Source: Bryobacteraceae bacterium
GTDB lineage: Bacteria; Acidobacteriota; Terriglobia; Bryobacterales; Bryobacteraceae
NCBI GenBank assembly: GCA_947456995.1
Contig: CANGVB010000188.1
Coordinates: 1-6,973 of the forward strand
Length of the DNA: 6,973 nt
Direction of reading: 5' to 3'
Shown: one piece after another, positions 6,073 through 6,973 of the stretch
Numbering within the stretch: position 1 is the first letter of the stretch
How the letters are laid out: each line of letters starts with the position of its first letter
Notes under the pieces: model-generated
Told to the model about the DNA's origin: nothing
Seen by the model: only the letters and a program-made list of their open reading frames with translations
The model's database searches: none
Translations under genes and position numbers: made by a program

Positions 6073-6837
6073 GAGGCGGTCCAGCCACGTCTGTCCCACC
6101 AGAGACTTCGCACCCGGCTTCACCCCAAATCCATGGCCACCCTTTTCGTAAATGTGTACCTCAGAAGGCACACCGGCCTTTTTCAAACCCTGGTAAAGAG
6201 ACATCACACCCACGGTGGGTGTAGGGTCGTCATCCGTTACCAGAAGAAAAGCCGGGGGCGCATCCTTGCCATAGACAATCGCATTCAAGTTCCCGCCCGG
6301 ATACATCAGGATCTGAAAATCAGGTCTCGTAATTCCCTGATACCGGGATCCCGCCAGCGCTGCCACCTCACCGCCCGCCGAGAACCCCATTACCCCAACA
6401 CGGGCGCTAGCCACGCCCCATTCCGCAGCCCGCTGGCGCACCACCTCAATGGCCCTCTGTACGTCAGCTAGCGCGTGTTCTTCCACCTTGTAGCTTGACC
6501 CTTCGGCCCTCGCCAGCCTGTACTTCAATACAAAGACGGCCACCCCCAGCTTGTTGAAGTATTGAGCGACGTTCTTACCCTCGTGCTCGACGGCCAGGTG
6601 GCGATGTCCACCGCCGGGACACACAACAATACCGGTGCCATTGCCCTTGGCTGGCAGGTACACGGTGATGGAAGGATTATGAACGTTGGTGACGCGCTCA
6701 AAGTCACCTGCCCCGGCTGCTTTTTCCGCTTCCCCTTTGTGCGCTTCTGATCCGGGAGCACCATCAGACCAGAGATAAATCACCTTTTGCCCGAAGCTAA
6801 CCGTGCAAAACAGTACTGCCAGAAGAAGAAATTTCAT
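6037..6837 (-). CDS. Secreted alpha/beta hydrolase, acetyl-xylan-esterase/acetylesterase-like
   Basis: Complete 266-aa exported esterase-like enzyme. Residues 1-16 form a signal peptide (MKFLLLAVLFCTVSFG, cleavage likely before Gln17). The mature protein begins with WSDGAPGS (23-30), typical of this carbohydrate-esterase-like group. The oxyanion motif is CPGGGHRHLA (73-82), which takes the place of the HGGG of the hormone-sensitive-lipase family. The nucleophile elbow GFSAGGE (151-157) gives Ser153, the acid is among Asp202-204 (TDDDPTP), and the base is His235 in GGHGFG. The length is typical. It probably removes acetyl or similar acyl groups from polysaccharide or small esters in the periplasm; this is family-based inference. 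ATG 6837 is the start because the signal peptide begins there; no good Shine-Dalgarno precedes it. It lies 32 nt downstream of a phosphate transporter gene on the same strand and overlaps the convergent CxxC gene at its 3' end. Confidence 0.92.
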   Translation of the reverse strand: MKFLLLAVLFCTVSFGQKVIYLWSDGAPGSEAHKGEAEKAAGAGDFERVTNVHNPSITVYLPAKGNGTGIVVCPGGGHRHLAVEHEGKNVAQYFNKLGVAVFVLKYRLARAEGSSYKVEEHALADVQRAIEVVRQRAAEWGVASARVGVMGFSAGGEVAALAGSRYQGITRPDFQILMYPGGNLNAIVYGKDAPPAFLLVTDDDPTPTVGVMSLYQGLKKAGVPSEVHIYEKGGHGFGVKPGAKSLVGQTWLDRLSDWMRGRNLLS

Positions 6838-6854
6838 ATCGCTATCAACGATAT
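6836..6854. repeat. 6-bp perfect inverted repeat (ATATCG-N7-CGATAT) over the esterase start
   Basis: ATATCG (6836-6841) and CGATAT (6849-6854) are perfect inverted copies separated by 7 bp, overlapping the first bases of the esterase gene and the gap after the phosphate transporter gene. The symmetry could be an operator half-site pair or a weak RNA stem hiding the start codon. A repeat this short in AT-rich intergenic DNA can arise by chance, and no function is established. Confidence 0.3.
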
Positions 6855-6869
6855 ATCAAAGAGGAGGTT

Positions 6870-6973
6870 TTACAAACCCATACGGGAGACCGCGTAAAGC
6901 GCTGCCCCAAAGAAGGCCGCTCCTAGAAACACACAGGCCGGCAGCGTCAGTACCCAGGCAAGCAACATATTGC
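6870..6973 (-). CDS. PiT-family inorganic phosphate transporter, C-terminal fragment (5' end beyond window)
   Basis: The last 33 codons and TAA stop of a gene entering from the right edge. The readable end begins NMLLAWVLTLPAC, continues as a hydrophobic helix (VFLGAAFFGAALYAV) and closes with SRMGL. The AWVLTLP motif followed by one last membrane helix is the usual C-terminus of PiT-type low-affinity phosphate:cation symporters (Pit/PHO4), which sit in the inner membrane. The call rests on this short segment, so the family is likely but not certain. The downstream esterase starts 32 nt after the stop, and I see no terminator hairpin between them, so read-through is possible. Confidence 0.72.
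   Translation of the reverse strand, partial: NMLLAWVLTLPACVFLGAAFFGAALYAVSRMGL

Noticed and set aside
6030..6080. Bidirectional terminator between convergent genes
   Set aside because: No GC-rich stem with a T-run could be found; the region is coding on both strands.
6859..6867. GAGGAGG on the plus strand as a ribosome site
   Set aside because: No start codon follows at normal spacing and no plus-strand coding frame is supported. The stretch is the gap between two minus-strand genes.
1..6973. CRISPR array, tRNA/rRNA, insertion sequence or attachment site
   Set aside because: No regularly spaced repeats, cloverleaf or rRNA-like segments, transposase or flanking repeats were seen, and coding genes fill nearly the whole window.

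Overview
This 7-kb window is gene-dense chromosomal DNA of moderate-to-high GC content from a free-living Gram-negative-type bacterium. The gene families (MacB/FtsX-type permease, YheT-type hydrolase, GAF-ANTAR protein, secreted proteins whose signal peptides end in ...Q) and some remembered sequence resemblances suggest Acidobacteriota, perhaps Terriglobia. That placement is an inference: no rRNA, tRNA or other phylogenetic marker is present. I see no mobile element, CRISPR array, integrase or RNA gene.

Layout: (1) Positions 1-2532, minus strand, hold a tight three-gene cluster read right to left. It runs from a GAF-ANTAR regulator, across a 20-nt gap, to a YheT-type alpha/beta hydrolase with a TTG start, then across a 17-nt gap to a MacB/FtsX-type ABC permease cut by the left edge. 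(2) Positions 2533-2583 form a short divergent intergenic region. (3) Positions 2584-6072, plus strand, hold a second tight cluster: a secreted HExxH metallopeptidase with TPRs, a complete ABC exporter half-transporter 3 nt downstream, and a conserved CxxC protein of unknown function 6 nt further on. (4) Positions 6037-6973, minus strand, hold a secreted acetyl-esterase-like hydrolase whose 3' end overlaps the CxxC gene tail-to-tail by 36 bp. Upstream of it are the last 33 codons of a PiT-type phosphate transporter cut by the right edge.

How the genes may work together: the minus-strand cluster links a ligand-sensing transcription-antitermination protein to an esterase/lipase-like enzyme and an envelope permease, which fits a membrane or lipid stress response. 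The plus-strand cluster pairs an extracytoplasmic protease with an ABC exporter. It could be an export-and-processing unit, but no precursor peptide gene is visible and the substrate is unknown. The most notable details are a Q-loop glutamine replaced by threonine in an otherwise intact ABC ATPase, the recurrent but uncharacterised CxxC protein, and two mutually exclusive RNA hairpins between the ANTAR gene and its downstream partner. I found no system that I could confidently call new.
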